Positions 39,984 through 48,505 are shown, counted from the first letter of the stretch. The stretch: 64,000 nucleotides of DNA from an uncultured Collinsella sp. (GCA_958349325.1 CATWCP010000001.1:1-64000); one strand, 5' to 3'. The notes: generated from the letters alone by a model not told the origin. A program made the numbers and translations.

Positions 39984-41231
39984 ATGGATAAGGGAGAGAT
40001 GAAGGCCGGAGCCGCCCGGGTGGCCATTAACTTAGAGGACGTATTGCCGTTCGACGGTTTCGACGCACTCCGTCATGAAATCTTTGCCCGTGCCTTCGTG
40101 GTCGAAGGGATGGGGCGGCGCGCTTGCATCCTTTCACTTGAGGTTACCTCGATCGCTCCGGCCCTACTCGTCGATCTGCGTGAGGTTGTCAAGGATGTCT
40201 CCAATTGCGACGGCGCCTTTTCTTGGGTGGTCCCGACCCACACGTTTTCTGCGCCTCACGTGCGTACCCCTGGGCATCTGGCCGACACCGATGCCCGCGA
40301 TCGAAATGAGCGCTATCGTGCCGCGCTCATCGCCGCGACACGCGCGGCCGTTGAGCAGGCGGTTGCGGGCATTCGCTCTGTCACGCTCGCCTCGGCGGAG
40401 GGCTACTGTCCTGTGAACGTTAACCGCGACATTGAGACGCCGGCCGGCTGGTGGCTGGGAGTAGACCCCAAGGGGTTTGCCGACCACGCGATGCCCATAC
40501 TTGTCGCGAGGGATGCCGAGGGCGGGCTCGTTGCCATGCTTGCGACGGCTGATGTCCAGTCTTCCGTGCTCGACGGATCGCACGATTCTCAGGGGAAGCG
40601 CTTGGTGAGCGGGGACCTCTTTGGCTTTGCCGCCATGGCTCTCGAGCGCGAATTGGGCGGAGTCGTGTTGCTGCTACCCGGTGCCGCGGGGGATCAGAGT
40701 CCGGCGGAGCGCGCCGTAACCGTTGCGTTCGATTCGACCGGGGCGAAGCAAACGTTAGATGCTCACGAGAGTGGATATCGCATGCTGCATCGACAGGGTC
40801 GCGCTATGAGCGATGCGTTGATTGAGGCCGTCCGTGCGGCGCGTGAGGACGATGCCATCGGCGTCGATGCTCGCACGGTCGACGTCCTTTTGCCCGCCCA
40901 GACGCGCGCCGACTTCTGCTCATTGGCCCCGCATCGAACTTATGGGTTTCATGCGGCAGGCGAACAGCGTACGAGAGTCTATTTACTTCGGCTGGGAAAT
41001 GTCGAGTTCGTTGGTATCCAGCCCGAGGTTTCGAGCTCGTTTGGCGCCGCCGTGCGCGCCGCCCGATTCTGCCCCGTGCTCTTTGCCACGCTTGTCAACG
41101 GAGGGCAAAAGTATCTGCCGGCCCCCGATGCGTACGAGAAAATCACCTATGAGGCCATGAACTCCGGCTTCGCCGCCGGTTCCCATGAGCGCCTCCTTCA
41201 AACCATCCTTGCCGCTTTAAACGCGGCATGA
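39984..41231 (+). CDS. Neutral-ceramidase-like protein A (one zinc His apparently lost)
   Basis: The 415-residue protein resembles the N-terminal domain of neutral/alkaline non-lysosomal ceramidase. It opens MKAGAARVAINLEDVLPFDGFDALRHEIFARAFVVEG, has a metal-type VVPTHTFSAPHV, and contains GAAGDQSPAER, which matches the family GDxSPN nucleophile loop. In paralog B the stretch before the conserved Gly-Pro reads WAVHSACVGPDC; here the matching place reads TADVQSSVLDGSHD, without the His. One metal ligand may thus be gone. No signal peptide is seen, so it acts inside the cell, unlike secreted ceramidases. Start 39984 follows AAAGGAGGG. It sits third-to-last in an operon with a PTS transporter, which points to a glycosylated substrate. 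Confidence 0.65.
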   Translation: MDKGEMKAGAARVAINLEDVLPFDGFDALRHEIFARAFVVEGMGRRACILSLEVTSIAPALLVDLREVVKDVSNCDGAFSWVVPTHTFSAPHVRTPGHLADTDARDRNERYRAALIAATRAAVEQAVAGIRSVTLASAEGYCPVNVNRDIETPAGWWLGVDPKGFADHAMPILVARDAEGGLVAMLATADVQSSVLDGSHDSQGKRLVSGDLFGFAAMALERELGGVVLLLPGAAGDQSPAERAVTVAFDSTGAKQTLDAHESGYRMLHRQGRAMSDALIEAVRAAREDDAIGVDARTVDVLLPAQTRADFCSLAPHRTYGFHAAGEQRTRVYLLRLGNVEFVGIQPEVSSSFGAAVRAARFCPVLFATLVNGGQKYLPAPDAYEKITYEAMNSGFAAGSHERLLQTILAALNAA

Positions 41232-41248
41232 CAAAAAGGAGAACTTGC

Positions 41249-42367
41249 ATGAATATCGGACATGCACGCCGCAAGATTACCCCGCAAGGCGACATCTATC
41301 TAATCGGATACCGCAACCTCCCCAACCGTCTGGAGCCTGCGACAGGCGTCCATGACGACGTCTTCGCCAACGCGATTCTTTTCCAACAGGACGACCGCGA
41401 AGTTTTTCTCTTCAACGCCGATGTTCTCGAGTTTGAGGAGGGCATGGCCGAGGAGGTTAAGACGATGCTCGCCGAGCGCTACGGAATCGACCGTGACTGC
41501 GTTCTGCTCTCCGCGACGCACGACCACACTTCGATCGTCGCCTACCATCGCAGCTGGTGGACGGGAAAATTCAACGAGGACTACTATCGCTGGTTCCTCG
41601 ATACCATCTGTCAATGCTTCGAAGAGTGCCGCGCCAACGCGCGACCTGCGACCTGCCGCATGGGCAAAAAAGTCATCACCGGTTTCTACGACAACCGCAT
41701 CATCCCAGGTGAACTCGCCGACAATGAGGTCATTGTCGTATCGTTCTTCGATACCGAAGGCAAGCCATTTGCGGGCTTTGTGAACTGGGCGGTGCATTCT
41801 GCCTGTGTCGGACCCGACTGCACGGAGCTCACGAGCGAACTCGCCGGTCTTACCGGCAAAAAGCTCGCTCAGAGTCTTGGTTACTATCCGGCCATGGTCG
41901 TCGGTGCTGCTGGCGACTGTAGCGACCGCAATTTTCGCCAGGGACGCGGCATTCCCGAGGTCGAGCGCGTTTCGACCGGTCTTGCCGAGGCGATTTCCCA
42001 GATCAAGCTCGATCGCGAGGTCGTTCTTGACCGCATCGAGCCTCAGACGTTCTATCACACCGTTGCCCATGACGACTTTTCGCTCACGCTTAAGTGTGCC
42101 GTCATCAGTCTGGGCGGCCTGCATCTCTTTGTGTTCCCGAGTGAGCTCGGCAGCGACTTGGGTATTCGCATGAAGCGCGAATGCCCGGTCGAGGGAATAG
42201 TTTGCGGTTACACCAACGGCTATTTCGAGTATTTCCTTCCGGCACGCGAGTACGGCCTCTCCTTTGAGACCGAGCGTACTCAGATTCCCCAGGGCGAACC
42301 GGAACGTCTGTGTGACAAGTTCTGCCAGACGACGAGACTTCTCGGCGCAGCAGATTCGCGTCTGTAG
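41249..42367 (+). CDS. Neutral-ceramidase-like protein B
   Basis: The 372-residue protein opens NIGHARRKITPQGDIYLIGYRN, the beta-strand and GY pattern of the ceramidase N-terminal family. It then shows the metal-site pattern LLSATHDHTSIV, the second His region NWAVHSACVGPDC, the nucleophile-type loop GAAGDCSDRNF (Ser in the GDxS position) and the late VCGYTNGYFEYFLPAREY, which corresponds to the GYTNGYxGYxP motif of these enzymes. All main family positions are present, so it is more likely than paralog A to be a working hydrolase. It is short and cytoplasmic. The ceramidase name gives the fold only, and the substrate is unknown. ATG 41249 follows AAAGGAGAAC. The start is 17 bases after paralog A. 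Confidence 0.7.
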   Translation: MNIGHARRKITPQGDIYLIGYRNLPNRLEPATGVHDDVFANAILFQQDDREVFLFNADVLEFEEGMAEEVKTMLAERYGIDRDCVLLSATHDHTSIVAYHRSWWTGKFNEDYYRWFLDTICQCFEECRANARPATCRMGKKVITGFYDNRIIPGELADNEVIVVSFFDTEGKPFAGFVNWAVHSACVGPDCTELTSELAGLTGKKLAQSLGYYPAMVVGAAGDCSDRNFRQGRGIPEVERVSTGLAEAISQIKLDREVVLDRIEPQTFYHTVAHDDFSLTLKCAVISLGGLHLFVFPSELGSDLGIRMKRECPVEGIVCGYTNGYFEYFLPAREYGLSFETERTQIPQGEPERLCDKFCQTTRLLGAADSRL

Positions 42368-42560
42368 ACCTGATTGCGTGACATGGGCCAATGAGGCTCG
42401 CTGCCATGTGATCGGCATCTTCCATCTTCTCTGCCGTTTCCCATCCCGGGCGTACGTGCGTCCGCGGAGTTCAAAGGGGGAAGCGGGTTCCTTGCCCTCC
42501 CACGTCGACTACGGAGGCATGAAATCGATGCTATACCCCGCTCAGAAAAAGGAGAATTCC

Positions 42561-44003
42561 ATGAAATACCAGAAGCTTTGCGATGAAATCATCACAAAGG
42601 TCGGTGGTCGAGACAATGTGTTAGACGTGAGCCACTGCATTACGCGTCTCCGCTTCCACCTCAAGGATGAATCGCTCGCCCAGACCAATGAGCTTAAGGC
42701 GACGAAGGGCGTCGTTGACGTCATCCAGGCCGGCGGACAGTATCAGGTCGTGATTGGTGCCACTGTCGAGGCCGTCTACAACGACCTTGTTCAGATTGGC
42801 GGGTTCGACTCCAAACCCGCACTCGATATCGATGAAGGCGACGACGTCAAAAAGGGCGATCCATTCTCGCGTCTGCTGGCCATCATCTCCGAGATTCTGC
42901 AACCGGTTCTTGGCGTGCTTATGGCCGGTGGCTTTATCAAGTCGATGCTCGCGCTCTGCACGGTTGCCGGTTGGCTTGCCAAGGACAGCAATACGTATGT
43001 GACGCTCTCGGCAATCGGAGATTCGGTCTTCTATTACTTTCCGCTAATCATTGGCTGGACGTCGGCCAAGAAGTTCGGACTTAAGCCCGTTATGGGAATG
43101 GCGCTCGGTGGTATCCTCGTCTACCCGACGCTCGTTGCCCTTATGGGCGGAGATCCGCTCTACACGCTCGGCGCCGGCACGGTCTTCGAGTCCAATGTCT
43201 ACGGTGATATTTTTGGCATCCCGCTGATCATGCAGAATTACTCATCGACGATTCTGCCTGCGATCTTTATCGTCTGGATTGCCTCCAAGGTGCACAAGGC
43301 CCTTTCTAACGCGCTGCCCGCGCTTGTGAGCTCGTTCTTCTCCAACATCCTGACGCTCCTCATTTGCGGCATCCTTGGCCTGCTTGTGGTCGGTCCGGTC
43401 ATGACGGTCCTCTCCAACATCGTTGCCCAGATCATCTTGATGCTCATCAACTTCCAGCCCGCCATCGCCGGCTTCGTCATCGGCACGTTCTGGAGCCTGC
43501 TCGTCATGTTCGGCCTGCACTGGGGTATCATCCCGCTGTGGTTTCTCGATGTCGCAACCTACGGCTATGACCTCATTAACCCGCTCGTGTATGCAGGCGG
43601 TTGTGCCATCGCCGGTGCTGTGCTTGGCATGGTCATCCGAACCAAGGACTCCGAGGAAAATGCTGCCGTCAACATTCCCGCCCTTGTCTCTTCGATTTTC
43701 GGTGTCAACGAGCCTGCGCTTTACGCCATCTTGCTGCCGCGTAAGCGTCTTATGTGGGCAACCTTTATTTCCGCTGGTGTAGGCGGCGCCATTGCCGGCC
43801 TCATGGGTGCCAAACTCTATGCCTTCGGTGCCTCCGGCCCGCTCGGTTTCCCGAGCTTTATTAACCCTGCCGGCATCGACACGGGCTTTATCGGCCTTGT
43901 CATCTCCGGTGTGGTCGCTTTCGTTCTGGCTCTTGTCGCCGCTATGGCGATCGGTACCAGGAAGGACGAGGGCGGTAAGGCGCTCAACATCTCGGTGGAC
44001 TAG
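42561..44003 (+). CDS. PTS beta-glucoside-type EIIBC permease
   Basis: The 480-residue protein is the transporter of a phosphotransferase system. EIIB comes first, with the phosphorylated Cys26 in VSHCITRLRFHL and the stretch VIQAGGQYQVVIG. EIIC follows with about ten membrane helices (ILQPVLGVLMAGGFIKSMLAL, GFVIGTFWSLLVMFGLHWGIIPLWF, SIFGVNEPALYAILLPRKR). This is the BglF/BglP order without a fused EIIA, so EIIA must come from elsewhere. It imports and phosphorylates a sugar, typically a beta-glucoside, sucrose or trehalose. As last gene of the operon it links the two ceramidase-like hydrolases to a glycosylated substrate. ATG 42561 follows AAAAAGGAG. No phospho-glucosidase is in the operon. 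Confidence 0.85.
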   Translation: MKYQKLCDEIITKVGGRDNVLDVSHCITRLRFHLKDESLAQTNELKATKGVVDVIQAGGQYQVVIGATVEAVYNDLVQIGGFDSKPALDIDEGDDVKKGDPFSRLLAIISEILQPVLGVLMAGGFIKSMLALCTVAGWLAKDSNTYVTLSAIGDSVFYYFPLIIGWTSAKKFGLKPVMGMALGGILVYPTLVALMGGDPLYTLGAGTVFESNVYGDIFGIPLIMQNYSSTILPAIFIVWIASKVHKALSNALPALVSSFFSNILTLLICGILGLLVVGPVMTVLSNIVAQIILMLINFQPAIAGFVIGTFWSLLVMFGLHWGIIPLWFLDVATYGYDLINPLVYAGGCAIAGAVLGMVIRTKDSEENAAVNIPALVSSIFGVNEPALYAILLPRKRLMWATFISAGVGGAIAGLMGAKLYAFGASGPLGFPSFINPAGIDTGFIGLVISGVVAFVLALVAAMAIGTRKDEGGKALNISVD

Positions 44004-44023
44004 TCTGTCTGCGCACTTTAACT

Positions 44024-44064
44024 AAATATGCCTCGGACGGCGACGTGCCGCCCGAGGCATATTT
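44024..44064. terminator. Bidirectional terminator between the PTS gene and lysR
   Basis: AAATATGCCTCGG pairs with CCGAGGCATATTT, with a further GGC/GCC inside. A and T runs on both sides suit the two converging genes. Confidence 0.85.
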
Positions 44065-44126
44065 GTGTTTTGTGCCGTTGTCAGCGTGTTTGCGGACACA
44101 AGTCTGCGGTTGTGGAGCAGCGGGGA

Positions 44127-45050
44127 TTATGACGGTCGTGCCGCGGTGGAAGACGCACGGTCGCCCTGCAGGAGCTGACGGTAGGGGAGGAAGCCGATGA
44201 ACGAGACGACCGCCTGCGAGTGCGCGGCGTTCCGCTTGAGGTAGAGCCTGACCTCGGAGGTCGTCGCGGGCTCAAGCGGCACCAGGGCTACCTTTCCGCT
44301 GGCAAGCGATTCCGCCGGCTTGCGCATGAGGAATGAGACGCCGGCGCCGCGTGCGACAAGAGAGATGATGTTCTCGGCTCGTTTGCCGGTGAACGTAACG
44401 CGTGGGCCAAATCCAGCTTCGCGACAAAGGGAAAGGACGAGCTCGCTTACGAACGAGCCTTGGGGAAGCATGAGGAAATTCTCGTCGATAAGGTCGTCTA
44501 TCTCGACGGTGTCACGTTCGGCGAGCGGATGGTCGAGCGGAAGGACGGCCACGAGCCGGTCAGTCGTAAAGGGAATCTTTTTGAACTCCGGCTCGATGGC
44601 GCCACTGTCACGGATGAAGGCCAGGTCAATGTCCTCGTGCAGGAGCATACGCTTGAGTGTGTCGCCCTCGCCCTCGATGAGCTCAACAGAATATGAGGGG
44701 TTCGCCTGCTGAAAATCGATGACGGCGTCCGTGATCCCATAAGGGGCCATAATGGGGATAGAACCTACGGTGAGGTGCTCGAGCGGCTCACCTGCGCCTA
44801 TTTGAATGGCGGCAAGATAGCGGTGCTGAAGCGTCGCAATTTTTTGCGCATAGGGGAGGAGCGCTTCACCTTGCGCGGTGAGTGTTACGTGGCGCTGGCT
44901 TCGATCGATGAGCTTGCAGCCGAGTTCGTGCTCCATTGCCATGATGTGCTTGGAGAGGGTTGATTGCGACATGAAAAGCAGTTCCGCCGCATCAAGAAAC
45001 GTGCGTGACTGCGCTAAGATGGCGAATTCGCCAAAGCGGCTGATATCCAT
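44127..45050 (-). CDS. LysR-family regulator, probable activator of the PTS operon
   Basis: The 307-residue protein has the LysR HTH at the start (MDISRFGEFAILAQSRTFLDAAELLFMSQSTLSKHIMAME) and a LysR effector domain (LTVGSIPIMAPYGITDAVIDFQQANPSYSVELIEGEGDTLKRMLL to GAGVSFLMRKPA). It is convergent with the PTS gene rather than divergent from the operon promoter. It is still the only regulator at the locus, and an LTTR box stands before the operon, so regulation is a reasonable inference. ATG 45050 follows GGCCTCCCT, a weak site. The ligand may be the PTS substrate or a product of the hydrolases. Confidence 0.8.
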   Translation of the reverse strand: MDISRFGEFAILAQSRTFLDAAELLFMSQSTLSKHIMAMEHELGCKLIDRSQRHVTLTAQGEALLPYAQKIATLQHRYLAAIQIGAGEPLEHLTVGSIPIMAPYGITDAVIDFQQANPSYSVELIEGEGDTLKRMLLHEDIDLAFIRDSGAIEPEFKKIPFTTDRLVAVLPLDHPLAERDTVEIDDLIDENFLMLPQGSFVSELVLSLCREAGFGPRVTFTGKRAENIISLVARGAGVSFLMRKPAESLASGKVALVPLEPATTSEVRLYLKRNAAHSQAVVSFIGFLPYRQLLQGDRASSTAARPS

Positions 45051-45086
45051 AGGGAGGCCTCCGGTACCCTCATTTTGGCAGGTGGC

Positions 45087-45497
45087 CTAAACCACGACGC
45101 CATTGCAGTGGTCGATTTCGTGCTGGATGATCTCGGCGGTGTAGCCCGAGAAGTTTTTGATGCGGTGAACGAAGTTCTCGTCCAAATACTCAACCTTAAT
45201 GCGGCGATAGCGGGTACAGGGACGCTCGCCGGTCAGCGAGAGGCATCCTTCGCTCGTCTGATAGGCATTGACCTGCTCAAGAATTTGAGGGTTGTACATC
45301 AGGAGTGTCCTGTTGCCGTCCTTTACGCAGATGATGCGTTTGCGCACGCCGATCATGTTGGCGGCGAGGCCCACGCACTCGTGCTCATGCTCGTGGAGTG
45401 TATCCAGGAGGTCCTGCCCGGTCGCGGCATCGTCGGGTCCCGCGTCTTCGGAAGGCAGGCGCAAAAAGAACTCGGATTTCATGATGGGCTTAATCAT
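45087..45497 (-). CDS. def: Peptide deformylase, short form
   Basis: The 136-residue protein has EGCLS in motif 2 and intact HEIDH in motif 3 (126-130), so the metal Cys, both His and the catalytic Glu are all present. Motif 1 reads GLAANMIGV, with Met where GLAAxQ has Gln; this variant occurs in other short gut deformylases. It should remove the formyl group from new proteins. ATG 45497 follows GAGGAGCCC; the longer frame to 45713 crosses the promoter of the divergent MFS gene and is rejected. It lacks the C-terminal helix of longer deformylases. Confidence 0.82.
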   Translation of the reverse strand: MIKPIMKSEFFLRLPSEDAGPDDAATGQDLLDTLHEHEHECVGLAANMIGVRKRIICVKDGNRTLLMYNPQILEQVNAYQTSEGCLSLTGERPCTRYRRIKVEYLDENFVHRIKNFSGYTAEIIQHEIDHCNGVVV

Positions 45498-45569
45498 GGC
45501 GGGCTCCTCATGTCTTATGCTTTCGTGGACTTTTAATAATAGCGCGGAAGGAAAGCTGTGCGTCCGCGT

Positions 45570-45575
45570 TACAAT
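45570..45575 (+). promoter_or_regulatory. Candidate -10 box for the MFS gene
   Basis: TACAAT lies about 130 bases before the MFS start. Similar TACAAT boxes stand before the HAD, uracil permease and alcohol dehydrogenase genes. The -35 region is not clear. Confidence 0.25.
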
Positions 45576-45702
45576 CTTTCGATGTTGGACCATGTTGCCA
45601 GATTCGTCGTGTACGGCGTCTGGCGTAAGTCTAGGGCTCATTTTTCGCCCTGGACCGTTCCTCTGGGGCGATGCGACTGTCGTTCCAAGAGGAAGGAAAT
45701 GC

Positions 45703-47118
45703 ATGGGGAGCAAATCTCAGCAACAAGTTCAAGTAACGCCATCGGCCTCTGCGGCGATTCTCGTCGTAATGTATATTGCAGCCTTTGTTGCCGCGTTTAA
45801 CGAGAACATCATTAACGTGGCGTTGCACGACATTATGGCAGCCTTTTCGGTGAGTGCCACCACGGCACAGTGGCTCGTCTCGGGCTACATGATCGTGACG
45901 TCGATTTTTACGGCCATCATGGCCTTCCTGTCCGGCCGTTTCTCGACGCGCAAGCTGCTGTTTTTCGCATGCGGATGCATGGTCGCCGGCGAAGTCCTGT
46001 GCCTGGTCGCTCCGTCGTTTAGCGTTTTGCTGCCAAGTCGTATTTTGCAGGCTGCGGGATCGGGCATCTTGTTCCCGCTCATGATGAACGTGGTGCTGTC
46101 TTGCGCCCCGCGCGAGAAGCTCGGTTTGTATCTGAGCCTGGGCGGCGCCTGCATTACGCTAGGACCGGCGTTTGGACCCGTGATCAGCGGTCTAATGTGC
46201 ACGTTATTTGGCTGGAGGGCGGTGTTCGTAGTGCCGCTGGTGGGCGGTATTGCGGTCGCTGCGGCGGGCGTAAAGCTCGTTCAGAATGTCGGAGAGCGCT
46301 CGAACACCACGCTTGATATTCTGTCGGTTGTTTTGCTCGCCGCCGGCATTACGGCATTTGTGTATTCCGTAGGCGAGTTCTCGGCCAATCTGACCACCGG
46401 CATCGCGACGCTCTTCGCCGCCGTTGTGCTGCTCGGCCTGTTTGCGGCCCGTCAGCTCAAGCTCGAGCATCCGGTGCTTAACGTGCGTCCCATGGCGAGC
46501 GTTCGCTTTTGGCCTGCGTGCCTGCTTGTGGTGGTGTCGATGATGACGACGTTCTCGATGAGTGTTTTGTTGCCGCTCTATTTTGAAGGTGCCTACGGCA
46601 TGACCGCACTTGTTGCGGGCCTGCTCATTTTGCCGGCGATTGCCTGCAACGCCGTGACCTCGATTGTGGGCGGACGCGTGATGGACGCCCGTGGCGCATG
46701 GCCGCTGCTGCCGGTCGGCTTTGCCCTGATTGCCGTGGGGCAGACTGCAATCTCGATGACGGCGGCAAGCATGAACATCGGCGTCGTCGTGGCGCTGACC
46801 GTTGTGGTGTATGCCGGAGTCGGCCTGGTGCTGAGCCCCTCGCAGACGGCCGGCTTGGAGACGCTTCCTGCCGCTGAGCATCCTCACGGAACGGCATTGC
46901 TTAACACGTGGAATATGATTGCCGCGTCGTTTGGCCCGTCGCTGTTTATCGGTCTGCTCTCGAGTTCTGCGGCGACCGCCGGCGCGGCTGGCGTTGCGAC
47001 GGACGTTGCCCAGGCGATTGGATTTGCGGCTGCCGTGCGTGTGGCGGCTGTAATTGCCGTGGTCGGGTTCGTGGCGTCGCTGGTGTACGCTCGTCGCGAG
47101 TCGCACATGTCGCATTAA
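45703..47118 (+). CDS. MFS transporter, DHA2 (14-helix) drug-efflux type
   Basis: The 471-residue protein has about 14 hydrophobic helices. It starts SASAAILVVMYIAAFVAAFNENIINVALHDIMAAFSVSATTAQWLVSGYM, the classical DHA2 opening, with the conserved NVALxxI. The loop FLSGRFSTRKLLFFACGCMVAGEV is motif A, and SRILQAAGSGILFPLMMNVV is the helix 4-5 region. Later helices include LLPLYFEGAYGMTALVAGLLILPAIACNAVTSIVGGRVMD. It exports drugs or metabolites with protons; the substrate is open. ATG 45703 follows GAGGAAGGAA. It is divergent from the deformylase gene. Confidence 0.85.
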   Translation: MGSKSQQQVQVTPSASAAILVVMYIAAFVAAFNENIINVALHDIMAAFSVSATTAQWLVSGYMIVTSIFTAIMAFLSGRFSTRKLLFFACGCMVAGEVLCLVAPSFSVLLPSRILQAAGSGILFPLMMNVVLSCAPREKLGLYLSLGGACITLGPAFGPVISGLMCTLFGWRAVFVVPLVGGIAVAAAGVKLVQNVGERSNTTLDILSVVLLAAGITAFVYSVGEFSANLTTGIATLFAAVVLLGLFAARQLKLEHPVLNVRPMASVRFWPACLLVVVSMMTTFSMSVLLPLYFEGAYGMTALVAGLLILPAIACNAVTSIVGGRVMDARGAWPLLPVGFALIAVGQTAISMTAASMNIGVVVALTVVVYAGVGLVLSPSQTAGLETLPAAEHPHGTALLNTWNMIAASFGPSLFIGLLSSSAATAGAAGVATDVAQAIGFAAAVRVAAVIAVVGFVASLVYARRESHMSH

Positions 47119-47270
47119 TGTGTGCACATAGATTCTGCAGCTAGATTGGATGGCGACACCATAAACTAATGGACGTTTTGCCGAGAGGCATGAATGTTTA
47201 AAGCGCAAAGAGTGCGCGACGGGCCCCGCGAATGGGGCGATGATGCCCGAGAGGGCCAAGAAGGAGTCTC

Positions 47271-48182
47271 ATGTCCGAGAACGAAGAGATCATGAACGAG
47301 ACCGAGAACGAGACCATGGCTGCCGAGGTCGAGGCAGTCGAGACCGTGGAGACCGAAGCTGCCGAGGTTGAGGCTGCTGACGAGGTTTCCGTCGAGGAGG
47401 AGGCCGAGGTTGTCGAGGCCGCCGTTGATTACGATGATGAAGAGCTGATGGACAAGATGCAGAAGGCCGCCCGCCTGCTGCGTAGCCGTCGCTTTGCTAT
47501 TTCCAAGGAGGAGGAGGCCAAGGCCGAGCGCATGGCGAACATCGAGCGCGCCATCAAGCTTCTTGACCTCAAGCCCAAGATGGAGCAGAAGGAAATGTCT
47601 GACCTGCTGGGCATGCGCCTCCGTGAGCTCGATGGCCTGATGGCCGAGGCCGAGGCTGCCGATCTGGTCGGCCGCATCGACGACGCCGAGGGCGATATGC
47701 GCAAGATCGTCGTCTTCGCTGCCGAGGATGCCGCTGAGGGCCTGGTCGAGCTTGCCAACAAGAAGGAGAAGCTCCTGCCCGAGCTTTCTTACGAGGAGGC
47801 CACCGAGCTGATGGCCGCTCTCGATAAGGTTATCGCTCCGCTCGTCGCCATGGGCCTGGACGAGGATCGCGGTCCTCGCGGCGGCCGTGACGACCGTGGT
47901 GGCCGTGGCGGCGACCGTGGCGGTCGCGGCGGCTTTGGCGATCGTGGTGGCCGTGGTGGCGACCGCGGCGGTCGCGGTGGCGATCGTGGCGGCCGTGGCG
48001 GTTTTGGTGACCGTGGCGGCGACCGTGGCGGTCGCGGCGGCTTCGGCGGCAACCGTGGTGGCTATGGCGATCGCGGTGGCAACCGTGGCGGCTTCGGCGG
48101 CAACCGTGGTAACGACCGCGGCGGTCGCGGTGGCGATCGTGGCGGCCGCAACGGCGGCGGCTTCCGCGGCAACCGCTTCTAG
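47271..48182 (+). CDS. Acidic/winged-helix-like protein with an RGG-repeat tail
   Basis: The 303-residue protein has three parts. Residues 1-60 are strongly acidic (EVEAVETVETEAAEVEAADE). Residues 60-195 are helical and look like a small winged helix (AERMANIERAIKLLDLKPKMEQKEMSDLLGMRLRELDGLMAEAEAADLVGRI then a strand MRKIVVFAAE). The last 100 residues are repeats of DRGGRGG, GGFGDRGG and GGNRGG. RGG tails bind RNA or promote condensates in other organisms; in bacteria they are seen in some RNA helicases and Hfq-like proteins. A ribosome- or RNA-linked role is inferred. ATG 47271 follows GAAGGAG. The repeats are an in-frame DNA repeat, so copy number may vary between strains. Confidence 0.65.
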   Translation: MSENEEIMNETENETMAAEVEAVETVETEAAEVEAADEVSVEEEAEVVEAAVDYDDEELMDKMQKAARLLRSRRFAISKEEEAKAERMANIERAIKLLDLKPKMEQKEMSDLLGMRLRELDGLMAEAEAADLVGRIDDAEGDMRKIVVFAAEDAAEGLVELANKKEKLLPELSYEEATELMAALDKVIAPLVAMGLDEDRGPRGGRDDRGGRGGDRGGRGGFGDRGGRGGDRGGRGGDRGGRGGFGDRGGDRGGRGGFGGNRGGYGDRGGNRGGFGGNRGNDRGGRGGDRGGRNGGGFRGNRF

Positions 48183-48184
48183 GG

Positions 48185-48211
48185 GTTACGCGGTTCTACG
48201 AACCGCGTAAC
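48185..48211 (+). terminator. Hairpin directly after the RGG gene
   Basis: GTTACGCGGTT and AACCGCGTAAC pair closely around a 5-base loop, three bases after the stop. There is no T run. Confidence 0.55.
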
Positions 48212-48224
48212 TAGTTGACGCTGC

Positions 48225-48324
48225 GCGCCCACCAGAGCGACAACTTGTCATTCAAAGAGGACGGCATGACCAGAAGGTCTATGCCGTCCTCTTTTCATGT
48301 CAATTTGTTCGCTCTGGTGGGCGC
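48225..48324. repeat. Nested inverted repeat with an inner terminator
   Basis: Outer arms GCGCCCACCAGAGCG (48225-48239) and CGCTCTGGTGGGCGC (48310-48324) are exact complements. Inside is a second hairpin, AAAGAGGACGGCAT (48254-48267) with ATGCCGTCCTCTTT (48281-48294), followed by TTCATG. The inner hairpin is a good terminator for the RGG gene, while the outer arms are extra. The whole could be an RNA or a small mobile element. Confidence 0.6.
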
Positions 48325-48377
48325 TCGCTGCCGGTGCCAGAACATCGGCATTGCCTTGATCCAGACCTGCTAAAAGA

Positions 48378-48433
48378 TAGTCGTTGGGGACGTTCTTGTT
48401 TGACTAGTCGTTTAAGAACTTCTCCAACGACTA
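48378..48433. repeat. Inverted repeat TAGTCGTTGG / CCAACGACTA
   Basis: The 10-base outer arms continue inward with GTTCTT and AAGAAC, giving a long imperfect stem of about 56 bases. No promoter or T run is seen. Confidence 0.55.
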
Positions 48434-48441
48434 CATAGTAT

Positions 48442-48505
48442 GAGAGTGGATAATCTCCCGGTTTGAGCCTGCATTCAAGCTCAAAGTGGGAGATTATCCA
48501 CTCTC
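48442..48505. repeat. 18-bp inverted repeat GAGAGTGGATAATCTCCC
   Basis: GAGAGTGGATAATCTCCC and GGGAGATTATCCACTCTC are exact complements 28 bases apart, and the spacer holds a further TTTGAGC/GCTCAAA pair. It is the third inverted repeat within 320 bases, just before the end of pdxT. No gene is seen in 48183-48528. Confidence 0.65.

Noticed and set aside
47880..48180. Regular repeats that could be taken for a CRISPR array
   Set aside because: The repeats are short, in frame and code for RGG units with no unique spacers of fixed length.
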